This document shows, in pieces, positions 8,134-16,092 of a stretch of DNA of 27,170 nucleotides. The notes beneath the pieces were generated by a model, which was not told where the DNA came from, searched no databases, and was given only the letters and a program-made list of their open reading frames with translations. Each line of letters starts with the position of its first letter. Position 1 is the stretch's first letter. The position numbers and the translations under genes were made by a program. Source of the DNA: an uncultured Clostridia bacterium (GTDB lineage Bacteria; Bacillota; Clostridia; Christensenellales; UBA1242); NCBI GenBank assembly GCA_937874195.1, contig CALNBM010000010.1, forward strand, positions 1 through 27,170. The letters run 5' to 3'.

Positions 8134-9327
8134 CTACTTTTTAATAATATTTAAAGTTTGTTCTGCAATAACACTTTCTTCATCTGTTGGAATAACATAA
8201 ACTTTTACCTTAGAATCCTTGCTGGAAATATCCGCAGTTTCTCCTCTTTTTAACGACCAGTTCTTTGCGTGATTCACACTAATTCCAATAAATTCTAATC
8301 CCTCTAACATATCTTCTCTAATGCTTTCTTGATTTTCGCCAATGCCTGCAGTAAACACAATAGCGTCCACGCCACCCAGCACTGCCGCATACGCACCAAT
8401 ATATTTTTTAGCACGGTGGCAATACATTTCATAGGCTAGTTTAACATCAGGTCTGTCAAAATTGTCGTTTAAATCCCGCATATCGGAAATATCGCCAGTG
8501 ATACCAAGTAGCCCACTCTCTTTGTTAAAAATGTTTATTACTTCTGTTGGTGTTATGTTTTCTTTTTTACAAATATATTCAACAACCGCTGCATCTATAT
8601 CTCCACATCTAGTATTCATTATAACACCTTCAAGCGGAGTGAAACCCATAGATGTTTCGATGCTTTCACCATTTTTTACGGCAGTAATGCTAGCACCACT
8701 ACCAATATGACAAGTTATAATTTTTAGAGTTTTTATATCTCTTCCCATTAATTCTGCGCACTTCCTTGAAACATAATAATGTGATGTACCATGCGCGCCA
8801 TATCTTCTAATTTTATACTTATCATAATATCTTTTAGGAATAGCATAGCGATAAACTTTTGGTTGTAATGTTTTATGAAAACCAATATCAAACACTGCCA
8901 CATTTGTGGTGTTTGGGCAAATATCCAAACACGCCTCAATTCCATAAAAAGCACCGGGATTATGCAAAGGAGAAAAATCTACATGTTGCTTAAACTCTCC
9001 TAACAACTCTCTTGTTACAACACAACTATCGAAATATTCCTCACCAACATTCACCACGCGATGACCAAAAGCGTTTATTTCATTAACGCTTTTAATAACA
9101 CCAATATTGCTATCGGTTAAATGCTCTATAACCAATTTAAGCCCTTCTTTATGGTTAGTGATAACAGCTTCGGTTTTTAGCTGTTTACCGTTTGCTACAT
9201 ATTTAATAAACGAGCCTTTATCGTTGATTCTCTCAACATTTCCTTTTGCTATCACTTTATTTTCGTTCATTTCAAATAATTGAAATTTAAGTGAACTGCT
9301 TCCTGCATTAATAACTAAAATTTTCAT
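8134..9327 (-). CDS. ackA: Acetate kinase
   Basis: At 397 residues this is a full-length acetate kinase, which interconverts acetyl phosphate plus ADP with acetate plus ATP in the cytoplasm. Family signatures are present in order: NAGSSSLKF (7-15), the substrate-binding HRVVNVGEEYFDS segment, FSPLHNP, AHGTSHYYVS, THIGSG-type phosphate loop (CHIGSGASI), MGFTPLEGVIMNTRCGD and GIGENQESIRE. AAGGA lies about 7 nt before the ATG. It follows pta by 135 bp on the same strand, so the two form the usual acetate/ATP fermentation module. Nothing looks truncated or missing. Confidence 0.98.
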   Translation of the reverse strand: MKILVINAGSSSLKFQLFEMNENKVIAKGNVERINDKGSFIKYVANGKQLKTEAVITNHKEGLKLVIEHLTDSNIGVIKSVNEINAFGHRVVNVGEEYFDSCVVTRELLGEFKQHVDFSPLHNPGAFYGIEACLDICPNTTNVAVFDIGFHKTLQPKVYRYAIPKRYYDKYKIRRYGAHGTSHYYVSRKCAELMGRDIKTLKIITCHIGSGASITAVKNGESIETSMGFTPLEGVIMNTRCGDIDAAVVEYICKKENITPTEVINIFNKESGLLGITGDISDMRDLNDNFDRPDVKLAYEMYCHRAKKYIGAYAAVLGGVDAIVFTAGIGENQESIREDMLEGLEFIGISVNHAKNWSLKRGETADISSKDSKVKVYVIPTDEESVIAEQTLNIIKK

Positions 9328-9422
9328 ATTTTTTCCTTTTATATAATCTTATAACTTTCCATATTTCATGCTTTTTAAAAAAATTTTACTATTATTAAAT
9401 TCTTTGCCCTTAAAAATACCCT

Positions 9423-9437
9423 GCTAATTATATTAGC
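9423..9437. other. Small perfect hairpin between pta and ackA
   Basis: GCTAAT, a 3-nt loop and ATTAGC form a 6-bp stem in the pta-ackA spacer. No convincing T-run follows on the minus strand (AGGGTATTTTT), so it may be a weak attenuator, a processing site, or chance. Confidence 0.3.
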
Positions 9438-9462
9438 GTTTTAAAAACTAATGTCTGTTTTA

Positions 9463-10452
9463 TTATTGCAAACAAGTGATTGCAATAGTAAGAACAATTT
9501 CCTCTACACTCGCTCCCCTACTCACATCGTTTATTGGCTTTGCCATTCCTTGTGCAATAGGACCAATAGCACTATATCCACCAAACCGTTGCATTAATTT
9601 ATAGCCGATATTTCCGCTTTGAAGGTCGGGAAATATTAACACATTCGCTTCTCCTGCCACCTTACTATTTGGGCATTTGGTTTTTGCTACTTCATAAGAA
9701 ACAGCAGCATCTAACTGCATTTCCCCGTCGAAATCAAAATCCAGCTTAAGCTCTTTTAAAAGTTCATACGCTTTTTTCATTTTATCAACACAATCGCCAT
9801 CCCCGCTACCTTTGGTGGAATAGCATAGAAGTGCAACCTTTGGTTCGATTTCTGCAATCTCTTTTGCGGATTTCGCCGACTGCACTGCAAAATCTGCTAT
9901 ATCATAAGCAGTGGGATTTATATTCATTCCACAGTCCGACAACACATAAATACTTTCCTTGTCATCTTCCTTTTTTGCCATAATAAAAAATGTACTTATT
10001 CTAGTGGTGGGAGTTACACCTTTTATAATTTGAAGAGCAGGCTTAAAAGTTGTTGAAGTGCTAACTTCCGCTCCTGCAACTAACCCGTCGGCAAGCCCCA
10101 ACTCCACCATCATAGTGCCAAAATAAATTGGATCACGCACTAACTTTTTCGCTTCTTCTTCCGTTAAACCTTTATGTTTCCTTCTCATATAAAGCGCACT
10201 TGCTAACATGTCTGCCATATTATCTGTTAGAAAATTAATCACTTTTATTGTTTTAAACTGTTCTAGGAAAAAATTAGAAAAAGCGTTGTCGTTATCGGTT
10301 AATAGCACTACCTTACAAACGCCTGCTTTTGCACATGTGATTCCTGCTTTAAGTATGCGTTCACTAAAATATGCTTCAGGGAGCACAATAGTTTTACCTG
10401 ATAATTTTGCTTTTTCAATTAGTTTATTTTCAATATTCGTTGCAAACTTCAT
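9463..10452 (-). CDS. pta: Phosphate acetyltransferase (phosphotransacetylase)
   Basis: This 329-residue protein has the length of the short, single-domain Pta found in Firmicutes. It transfers the acetyl group between CoA and phosphate, feeding acetyl phosphate to AckA. Recognisable segments are GKTIVLPEA (19-27), PTTRISTFF, DCGMNINP, ALLCYSTKGSG, DGEMQLDAA, NVLIFPDLQSGNIGYK, and the C-terminal GPIAQGMAKPINDVSRG. AGGAG lies about 5 nt before the ATG. A divergent promoter region shared with tmcAL lies upstream. The order pta-ackA on the same strand indicates an operon, with a 135-nt spacer. Confidence 0.97.
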   Translation of the reverse strand: MKFATNIENKLIEKAKLSGKTIVLPEAYFSERILKAGITCAKAGVCKVVLLTDNDNAFSNFFLEQFKTIKVINFLTDNMADMLASALYMRRKHKGLTEEEAKKLVRDPIYFGTMMVELGLADGLVAGAEVSTSTTFKPALQIIKGVTPTTRISTFFIMAKKEDDKESIYVLSDCGMNINPTAYDIADFAVQSAKSAKEIAEIEPKVALLCYSTKGSGDGDCVDKMKKAYELLKELKLDFDFDGEMQLDAAVSYEVAKTKCPNSKVAGEANVLIFPDLQSGNIGYKLMQRFGGYSAIGPIAQGMAKPINDVSRGASVEEIVLTIAITCLQ

Positions 10453-10488
10453 AACGCTCCTTAAAAGCTAATAATAATAAAATTTAAT

Positions 10489-10516
10489 TTGACATATTAA
10501 ATAAGTATTGTATAAT
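10489..10516 (+). promoter_or_regulatory. Consensus sigma-70 promoter for tmcAL
   Basis: TTGACA (10489-10494), a 16-nt spacer and TATAAT (10511-10516) match the consensus in all 12 positions. Transcription would begin near 10523, giving a leader of about 75 nt before the tmcAL ATG. Confidence 0.85.
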
Positions 10517-10535
10517 TAAGCATTAAATTACACAA
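10507..10535 (-). promoter_or_regulatory. Candidate divergent promoter for pta-ackA, -10 overlapping the tmcAL -10
   Basis: On the minus strand TTGTGT (10535-10530), a 17-nt spacer and TACAAT (10512-10507) form a plausible promoter. Its -10 shares two bases with the plus-strand TATAAT, so only one polymerase should be able to open this site at a time. The -35 is weak. Confidence 0.45.
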
Positions 10536-10596
10536 TTAAACCACTTATGTATCTTACAGCATTTGCAAAATTAAGTAAAGGAAAAATAGATTAGAA

Positions 10597-11850
10597 ATGA
10601 AAATATGTGCAATAATTTGTGAATACAACCCCTTTCATCATGGGCATTTAAAACACATAAACGAAAGCAAGGAAAAAAGCGGAGCAGATGCAATAATGTG
10701 CATCATGACGGGTAATTTCAGCCAACGCGGAGAACCCACAGTAGTCAATAAACATATTAGGTCACGCATGGAGATTGAAGGTGGAGCAGATATTGTTGTT
10801 CAACTCCCCACCGCTTACGGAAGTAGCAGTGCAGAGATTTTTGCGCTAGCAGGCGTTAAAGTGGCAAACTCGTTTGAAAATGTGACTCACCTTTCTTTTG
10901 GCTGTGAAACAGAAAATCATGTTCTCTTAACCAAGCTTTCTAATTATTTAGCACGAGAACCTAAGGAATATAAAGATAGTCTTCAAAAGTTTTTAAAACA
11001 AGGGAACTCACTTCCTATGGCACGCGAAAAAGCGATGGAAGAGTTGGTGGAAAATAAAATTGTTACATTCGGTGAAAAAGAAGATATTTTAGAAATTTTA
11101 AAAATGCCAAATAATATTTTAGCAATAGAATACCTAAAAGCCCTTTACAACACAAAAAGCAATATCCTGCCGCTTTTCACTACGCGCGGTGACTCGGATT
11201 TTTTAAGCGAAGATTTAAACGGGAAAGACACTAGTGCCACTGCAATAAGAAGCAGGCTTTATAAAAAGGGCAAAGCAAAAACAGTTAAAAAACTAGTGCC
11301 GGCAACAACATATAATTATTTAAAACAAGAGATAAAACATTTTGGACTCCCGGACATAAATATTTTTAACAACATTTGCCTGTATGTGTTAAAAACAAAA
11401 CCAGCGAGTGAAATAAAACAAGTGTATGATGTTACAGAAGGGCTGGAAAACTCGTTTAAAGAAAGTGCTAGAAACTTTAAAGATTTGCAAGAATTACTAT
11501 TAAATGTTAAATCAAAAAGATATACTTACACCCGCCTTAAACGAATAGTTCTACGCCTTGTGCTTAATATAAATAAAGATATAATTTCTAAGCTATACAG
11601 CATGGAAAAATTACCTTTTATAAAAGTGCTTGCCTTTAAATCAGAGCGAAAAGAACTATTAAAATCAATTTCAGCAAACACTACATTAATTATTAGGAAT
11701 AGTAATATCAACAAAAATCCAAGCGAAGATTATAAAACTTTAGCCACTATTGAAGATAATGCAAACGATGTTTATAATATGCTACTGCAAAAAAATAAAA
11801 CCATCCCAAATTATTCGCCCGATCTTTACACAAAAACAATTATATATTAA
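10597..11850 (+). CDS. tmcAL: tRNA(Met) cytidine acetate ligase (YlbM/TmcAL)
   Basis: The 417-residue protein begins MKICAIICEYNPFHHGHLKH, the nucleotidyltransferase N-terminus of TmcAL, with its HxGH motif at 14-17. Further family features are GADAIMCIMTGNFSQRGEP-like sequence (29-47), FGCETE, EYLKAL and the TSATAIRSRL motif. The enzyme activates acetate with ATP and makes N4-acetylcytidine at C34 of elongator tRNA-Met. The start is fixed by homology; AGGA is 14 nt upstream, so the ribosome binding site is poor. It diverges from pta-ackA, whose product acetate is its substrate. The last dozen codons and the following DNA are tandemly duplicated downstream. Confidence 0.94.
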   Translation: MKICAIICEYNPFHHGHLKHINESKEKSGADAIMCIMTGNFSQRGEPTVVNKHIRSRMEIEGGADIVVQLPTAYGSSSAEIFALAGVKVANSFENVTHLSFGCETENHVLLTKLSNYLAREPKEYKDSLQKFLKQGNSLPMAREKAMEELVENKIVTFGEKEDILEILKMPNNILAIEYLKALYNTKSNILPLFTTRGDSDFLSEDLNGKDTSATAIRSRLYKKGKAKTVKKLVPATTYNYLKQEIKHFGLPDINIFNNICLYVLKTKPASEIKQVYDVTEGLENSFKESARNFKDLQELLLNVKSKRYTYTRLKRIVLRLVLNINKDIISKLYSMEKLPFIKVLAFKSERKELLKSISANTTLIIRNSNINKNPSEDYKTLATIEDNANDVYNMLLQKNKTIPNYSPDLYTKTIIY

Positions 11851-11998
11851 ATACATTTATAAACAACCCATAAAAGTATATAGTAAAAAAAGCCTTTGCA
11901 AATTATTTGCCCAATCTTTACACAAAAACAATTATATATTAAATAAAACCTCATTTATTAACTAACCTATAAAAGTATATAGTAAAAAAAGCCTTTGC
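11808..11998 (+). repeat. Imperfect tandem duplication of the tmcAL 3' end
   Basis: Unit 1 is 11808-11899 (92 bp) and unit 2 is 11900-11998 (99 bp). Both begin AAATTATT, contain ATCTTTACACAAAAACAATT, and end AAAAAAAGCCTTTGC. The first unit carries the last 13 sense codons and stop of tmcAL. The second repeats them with few changes (NYLPNLYTKTIIY then stop) but has no coding context. Unit 2 carries about 7 extra bases in the middle. Confidence 0.9.
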
Positions 11999-12030
11999 AT
12001 ACTAAAATTATTTTACCTTTATAAGTATTA

Positions 12031-12222
12031 CTTATTAGTCGTGTGGTTTGCTTTACAATCTGTAAAGATAAATGAGCCATTCCTAAAAGAAGCAATCCTC
12101 ATCAAATATGATGAACTACTTGCGGAGCGCTGATTAAAAGCTTCGCCGTTTGTGAAGATAAATTAGCCACGAATGTAAGTCCGTCATGAGGTGGATATTG
12201 ATAAGAAATAGGTACAAAAACA
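12031..12222 (+). other. Unidentified structured or decayed element downstream of tmcAL
   Basis: This gene-free stretch is less AT-rich than its surroundings. It contains a duplicated motif: a hairpin (CTTTACA-ATC-TGTAAAG at 12051-12067; CTTCGC ... GTGAAG at 12141-12157), each followed by GATAAATNAGCCA. A further perfect hairpin TCATCA-AATA-TGATGA lies at about 12099-12114. One plus-strand frame also reads protein-like, with VKINEPFLKEA and later VRHEVDIDKK, but is broken by three stops (TGA, TAG, TAA). A non-coding RNA ended by the palindrome at 12223, a decayed gene end, or a small multicopy element all fit. I recognise no known RNA family. Confidence 0.45.
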
Positions 12223-12262
12223 AATAAGGCACTCTTACGAAATTTCGTAAGAGTGCCTTATT
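12223..12262. terminator. Perfect 40-bp palindrome, probable bidirectional terminator
   Basis: The 20-bp half AATAAGGCACTCTTACGAAA is followed directly by its exact reverse complement, with no spacer. T-rich sequence follows on both sides, better on the minus strand (TTTGTTTTTGT). It sits between convergent transcription from tmcAL (plus) and the patatin gene (minus). The remaining sequence to 12507 is AT-rich with a small TGTGTT/AACACA hairpin at 12271-12290 and no clear gene. Confidence 0.75.
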
Positions 12263-12507
12263 ATTTATCTTGTGTTCAGGCTAAAACACAAATTTGAAAT
12301 TTATCATTCTAGGTTCTATATAAATCATATCAATAAGCCAATTTTTATTTTAAGTTATAATTACCCGTGAAAACTCGTGTAATTCTATAAATCGAATTTT
12401 GCTCAATAATGAAATATAATATCCTATTTATAAAAACATTTTCGTTACCGTAACTACAATTTTTCGTCAATATAGCATATTTTTTACTAACTTTTTCACT
12501 TCTTTTT

Positions 12508-13368
12508 TTACTTACTTTTTCTTTTTTCACTAACTTTTTCACTTACTTTTTTTACTGTCTTTTTTTCACTTAAAGTGGTTTTAGTTAATAATTTTTTTAT
12601 TGCTTCAATGTTTTTTTCACAAGCTAATGTGCCTGCATCAATAATCTGCTGTATTTTATTTTTTTCATAAGACATTTCATGAATATTTTTTTCAGTTTCA
12701 ATATACGGAATAATTTCTATATCTGCAAATTTTTTTCGATTTTTTTGTTGATGCACTATCATTAAATGCATAGTGCTTATAATTGTATCTTGCACGCTCT
12801 TTGGCGCTTGTTTTCTATAAGTCCCGGTCATCACATCCACCGCAATAATTATATCAGCACCCATTTCTTTTGCAATATCATCTGGTATGTTATTGAGAAG
12901 TCCGCCATCAACTAAACTTCTGCCATTAGAAATAATTGGCGAAAAAAGTGCTGGTATATTCATACTAACGCGTACTGCATCTTTAAGCGAACCGCTTTTA
13001 AAAATCACTTGCTCGGCGGTTACCATATCCACGCCCACACACGCAAATTTTATCTTCGTATCTTCAATCTTTTTGTCGCCATAGTGAACTTGGAAAATTT
13101 TATTTATTTGCTTACCACCAAAAATTCCGCCACCACGAAACAAATTTGCATCGAAAAATTTGCCTTTACTCATTTTTAAAGACGCTTCTTTAATTTCGTT
13201 AATGCTCATTCCGGAAGCATATGCACCACCTATCACAGAACCCATGCTAGTGCCCACAATTATGTCAGGGCGAATACCGTTTTTCTCTAATACCTCTATA
13301 ACACCAATATGTGCAAACCCTAAAGCCGAGCCTCCACTAAGTGCTAACGCTATCTTAGGTTTTTTCAT
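12508..13368 (-). CDS. Patatin-like phospholipase (YlbK/RssA type)
   Basis: This 286-residue protein has the patatin serine-hydrolase core. The glycine-rich oxyanion loop is SGGSALG (11-17), the nucleophile elbow is GTSMG (39-43, Ser41), and the catalytic Asp lies in DGG (154-156). It likely hydrolyses lipid acyl esters in the cytoplasm; the substrate cannot be told from sequence. I chose ATG at 13368, with AGGAG 10 nt upstream. The GTG three codons earlier would sit on top of that site. The C-terminus (about 262-286) is an odd lysine/serine/valine/glutamate tail with repeats of KKVSEKVS. A second frame continues the same repeat past the stop (see findings). Synteny with ylbJ and ylbM supports YlbK. 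Confidence 0.93.
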   Translation of the reverse strand: MKKPKIALALSGGSALGFAHIGVIEVLEKNGIRPDIIVGTSMGSVIGGAYASGMSINEIKEASLKMSKGKFFDANLFRGGGIFGGKQINKIFQVHYGDKKIEDTKIKFACVGVDMVTAEQVIFKSGSLKDAVRVSMNIPALFSPIISNGRSLVDGGLLNNIPDDIAKEMGADIIIAVDVMTGTYRKQAPKSVQDTIISTMHLMIVHQQKNRKKFADIEIIPYIETEKNIHEMSYEKNKIQQIIDAGTLACEKNIEAIKKLLTKTTLSEKKTVKKVSEKVSEKRKSK

Positions 13369-13394
13369 AAATATCACACTCCTTATAATATCCT

Positions 13395-13403
13395 ATTATA
13401 ACA
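13395..13403 (-). promoter_or_regulatory. Extended -10 promoter for the patatin gene
   Basis: On the minus strand TGT (13403-13401) directly precedes TATAAT (13400-13395), an extended -10. No good -35 is present. The rest of the intergenic region up to 13681 is AT-rich with nothing else I can assign. Confidence 0.5.
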
Positions 13404-13681
13404 CACTAAGATAAATTGCTATTATTTTTTTAAACATTTTTATTTTTTTATTACTAATTTGTTTTTTTAAGTGAATATGAGACTCCAAAGAAATTTTAAA
13501 AAAATTATCATTATAATAATGCTTTATACACTATACAAATAAAATATATTATTTCAAATTTTCAATCTTAGTGTAATTTAAAAATAACATATCATTTAGC
13601 GTTTATAATTAGTTTTACTTAAAAGTAATAAAATTTATTTATATTAAATTAAACTTATATAAAATGAAAAATTGAGGATAC

Positions 13682-14659
13682 ATGAAAAAAAACTTTATGA
13701 TAACAGTCATTTGCGTTTTGCTAATATTTTTAGTAATAAATCCTGCGCTCAATATAGATTCATTTTTTTTAGGCGTACAGGTTTGGGCAACTGCCATTTT
13801 GCCTGCACTTTTTCCTTTTTTATTTTTTACTAAACTGCTTAGCTTTTTTGGATTACCCGAAAAAATTGGGAGTGTGCTAAGCCCCATAACTCAAAAATTA
13901 TATCGAACAGATGGCATCTCGGGATATATCTACACCATGAGTATTCTATCTGGTTATCCAGTGGGTGCAAAACTTACAAGCGATTTTTACGAACTTAAAT
14001 TAATTGATAAAGGACAAGCTCGCCGTATCACCGCTTACACTTCCACATCCGGTCCGCTTTTTATTGTGGGCACTGTGGGAGTGGGAATGTTTTTAAACCA
14101 AACTGCAGGGCTAATAATTTTAGCAGCACATTTTATAGGCGCATTATTAAACGGACTTCTTTACAGAAATATTGGATATGATAAAACCGAAAATAAAAAA
14201 GTACGAACTCTAACGATAGAAGATATGCAAAAAATTAATAAAAATATTTTAGAAGAAAGCATGATAAACACAATAAAAAGCATTATGATAATTGGTGGAT
14301 ATATTGCAATATTTTTTATGCTTATTACGCTTCTTAACAACTATCATTTGTTTTTACCAATTGAATTTTTGCTTAGCCAAATATTTCCATTGCTTCCGCC
14401 AAATTTCATAACTAGCCTAATTAATGGCATGGTGGAAGTAACAAGGGGGTGTTTGGATTTAAGTAAAAGCATCACAGATATTAAAACATTGATTATTTTT
14501 GGTACTGCTCTTATTAGTTTTGGTGGGTTATCTGTTTTTTTTCAAGCATACACTTTTTTAAAAAAGATTGAAATAAGTGCAAAACTATATTTACTTCAAA
14601 AATTTACCCATTGCATTATTTCCACCGCTATTGCGTCAGTGTTATGCTTTTTTATTTAA
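13682..14659 (+). CDS. ylbJ: YlbJ-family integral membrane protein (sporulation; SpoVV-like)
   Basis: The 325-residue protein is strongly hydrophobic with several membrane helices. It carries YlbJ-type signatures: PALFPFLFF (41-49), LSGYPVGAKL (89-98), STSGPLFIVGTVG (121-133) and a C-terminal ISFGGLSV-type gate motif. In Bacillus subtilis the YlbJ protein (renamed SpoVV) helps move dipicolinic acid across the outer forespore membrane. GAGG lies 4 nt before the ATG. Together with the divergent patatin (ylbK) and tmcAL (ylbM) it restores the order seen in Bacillus, which supports the call. Its presence suggests an endospore-forming ancestry, but does not prove this organism sporulates. Confidence 0.9.
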   Translation: MKKNFMITVICVLLIFLVINPALNIDSFFLGVQVWATAILPALFPFLFFTKLLSFFGLPEKIGSVLSPITQKLYRTDGISGYIYTMSILSGYPVGAKLTSDFYELKLIDKGQARRITAYTSTSGPLFIVGTVGVGMFLNQTAGLIILAAHFIGALLNGLLYRNIGYDKTENKKVRTLTIEDMQKINKNILEESMINTIKSIMIIGGYIAIFFMLITLLNNYHLFLPIEFLLSQIFPLLPPNFITSLINGMVEVTRGCLDLSKSITDIKTLIIFGTALISFGGLSVFFQAYTFLKKIEISAKLYLLQKFTHCIISTAIASVLCFFI

Positions 14660-15001
14660 TATTTTTTTTAAGTAATAAATAGTAGCCTTTTGCTCATTTT
14701 ATTTTTAAAAATTAATAATCGAATATTGCAAGTTTTTTTTAAAAAAGATTTATGCGCTTTTTTCTTTAAAATAAATTTATTTACCTTTGAAAAAATATTT
14801 GCTGTTTTATTTTATATTTTTTATTGTTTTTTTTAAAAACACTATATTTTATTATATAAAAAAACACGAACTAGATATATTCATGTTTTTTGATTATTTA
14901 TCATTTTATAAATTTTCTTTTTCCTTGAAAAATCTTGTCTTTAAATTTCTGTTTTTTAAAAAAAATGCATTATTATTTTTTTTCGTTTTTTAAAATATGT
15001 T
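14660..15001. other. Gene-free T-rich spacer
   Basis: This region between the ends of ylbJ and the 262-residue gene is dominated by T and A runs. A TTG-initiated phenylalanine-rich frame (14787-14993) is a product of T-richness and is not accepted. I see no clear terminator, RNA or repeat. Confidence 0.6.
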
Positions 15002-15790
15002 TTAACTAAACGCATTGTAAATATCAACCAAGTCATCTTTTACAATATTGTAATATGATTTAACAGTTTTATTTTTGCCTAACACATATTCTAACGGTAT
15101 TATTAGCGCATTGATTATTTTAATATTTTGAAGTCTAGTTGCCTCGTTTAGTGCGTTAATAATTATGTAAACTTCTTCTTTTTGTTCCATACGAATTTTA
15201 TGGTCTTTTAACACTGCCGAATACAAATCACTTAACGACACCATCAATTTTGTGAAACACATTTTTGCGTTATCTTGAACCATGTTTACTCCTCTAATTT
15301 CTTCTTCGTTTTCGTCTTCTCCACTATCATCTCCCCTAACATCTTTGTTTATGTTAGTTATATTTAAACTATCTAAAATGGCTTTTTTAAAAGGAACCAA
15401 AATATTTCTAGAAAAATTATTATAACTTAGATTATAACCATCTGGATTATAAAAATATTGGTTAATAAAAGATTGAAGATTAATTGTTTTATTGTCAATC
15501 TGCACAAACAAATAAAACGCATACGCAATTATTCTATTGTTCTCTTGTGGTAAAGTGATTAAACTACCATTTTGTTTTTTGCCTGTTAGCGATGCTTTAA
15601 ATTCCTGCTCAGAATTGTAATCAACTAAACACTCCGAAAACAAATTGTAAAGTGTACTGCTTGTTGCAATACTTTTAAGAAGTTTTGAAATTTTAATATC
15701 CGACAATATAAATTTGCCGCTAATAAGTTCATCACATATAGCAAAAAAAGAAACTAGTTTGTCTTTTTCATTTCCAATAACCTTACTCAT
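15002..15790 (-). CDS. Hypothetical protein of unknown family, 262 aa
   Basis: I do not recognise this protein. It is a continuous 262-codon frame with ordinary codon use, predicted soluble and mostly helical, with no membrane segment or signal peptide. An acidic, probably disordered linker (GDDSGEDENEEE, about 153-164) separates an N-terminal part (1-150) from a shorter C-terminal helical part rich in Ile, Asn and Lys (172-262). AAGGAG lies 14 nt before the ATG, a long spacing. It is transcribed towards ylbJ and divergently from the DUF4364 gene, with 302 bp between them. No motif points to an enzymatic function. Confidence 0.75.
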   Translation of the reverse strand: MSKVIGNEKDKLVSFFAICDELISGKFILSDIKISKLLKSIATSSTLYNLFSECLVDYNSEQEFKASLTGKKQNGSLITLPQENNRIIAYAFYLFVQIDNKTINLQSFINQYFYNPDGYNLSYNNFSRNILVPFKKAILDSLNITNINKDVRGDDSGEDENEEEIRGVNMVQDNAKMCFTKLMVSLSDLYSAVLKDHKIRMEQKEEVYIIINALNEATRLQNIKIINALIIPLEYVLGKNKTVKSYYNIVKDDLVDIYNAFS

Positions 15791-16092
15791 GCTTAAACTT
15801 CTATCTCCTTTAACTGCAACATTAAAAACCGTAGCACTTCCCTATTATATTTGTTTTTTTGGTATTCGCAAAGCAATTTTAATTGTTTTTATATCTATTT
15901 GTATATTATTCAAATTAGCACAAATCTTCCATGTATTCTTAAATTTTTAGACTTTTGTGGTTAAAAAACGAATTTTGTCTGTTATAAATACACATGAAAT
16001 TCTTCGACACAATTAACCTTGCATAGTTTAGTTTTACACAATTTTTCTTTACTATTACAATTATTTATGCTAAAATTTTTGCGGAGAAACAG
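15791..16092. other. Divergent intergenic region with one weak promoter candidate
   Basis: It separates the 262-residue gene (minus) from the DUF4364 gene (plus). Near its right end TTTACT (16048-16053), 17 nt and TAAAAT (16071-16076) with an upstream TG form a plausible extended -10 promoter, although the implied leader of about 10 nt is very short. I see nothing else specific. Confidence 0.35.

Noticed and set aside
12031..12262. 6S RNA, SRP RNA, tmRNA, RNase P RNA or a known riboswitch
   Set aside because: I could not match any conserved core of these families to the sequence by eye, so the element is left unnamed.
12345..12542. 65-residue ORF after the patatin gene
   Set aside because: It overlaps the patatin tail in another frame and has no own start signal; kept only as a possible frameshifted extension.
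14787..14993. 68-residue phenylalanine-rich ORF
   Set aside because: It starts at TTG without a ribosome binding site and reflects T-rich composition only.
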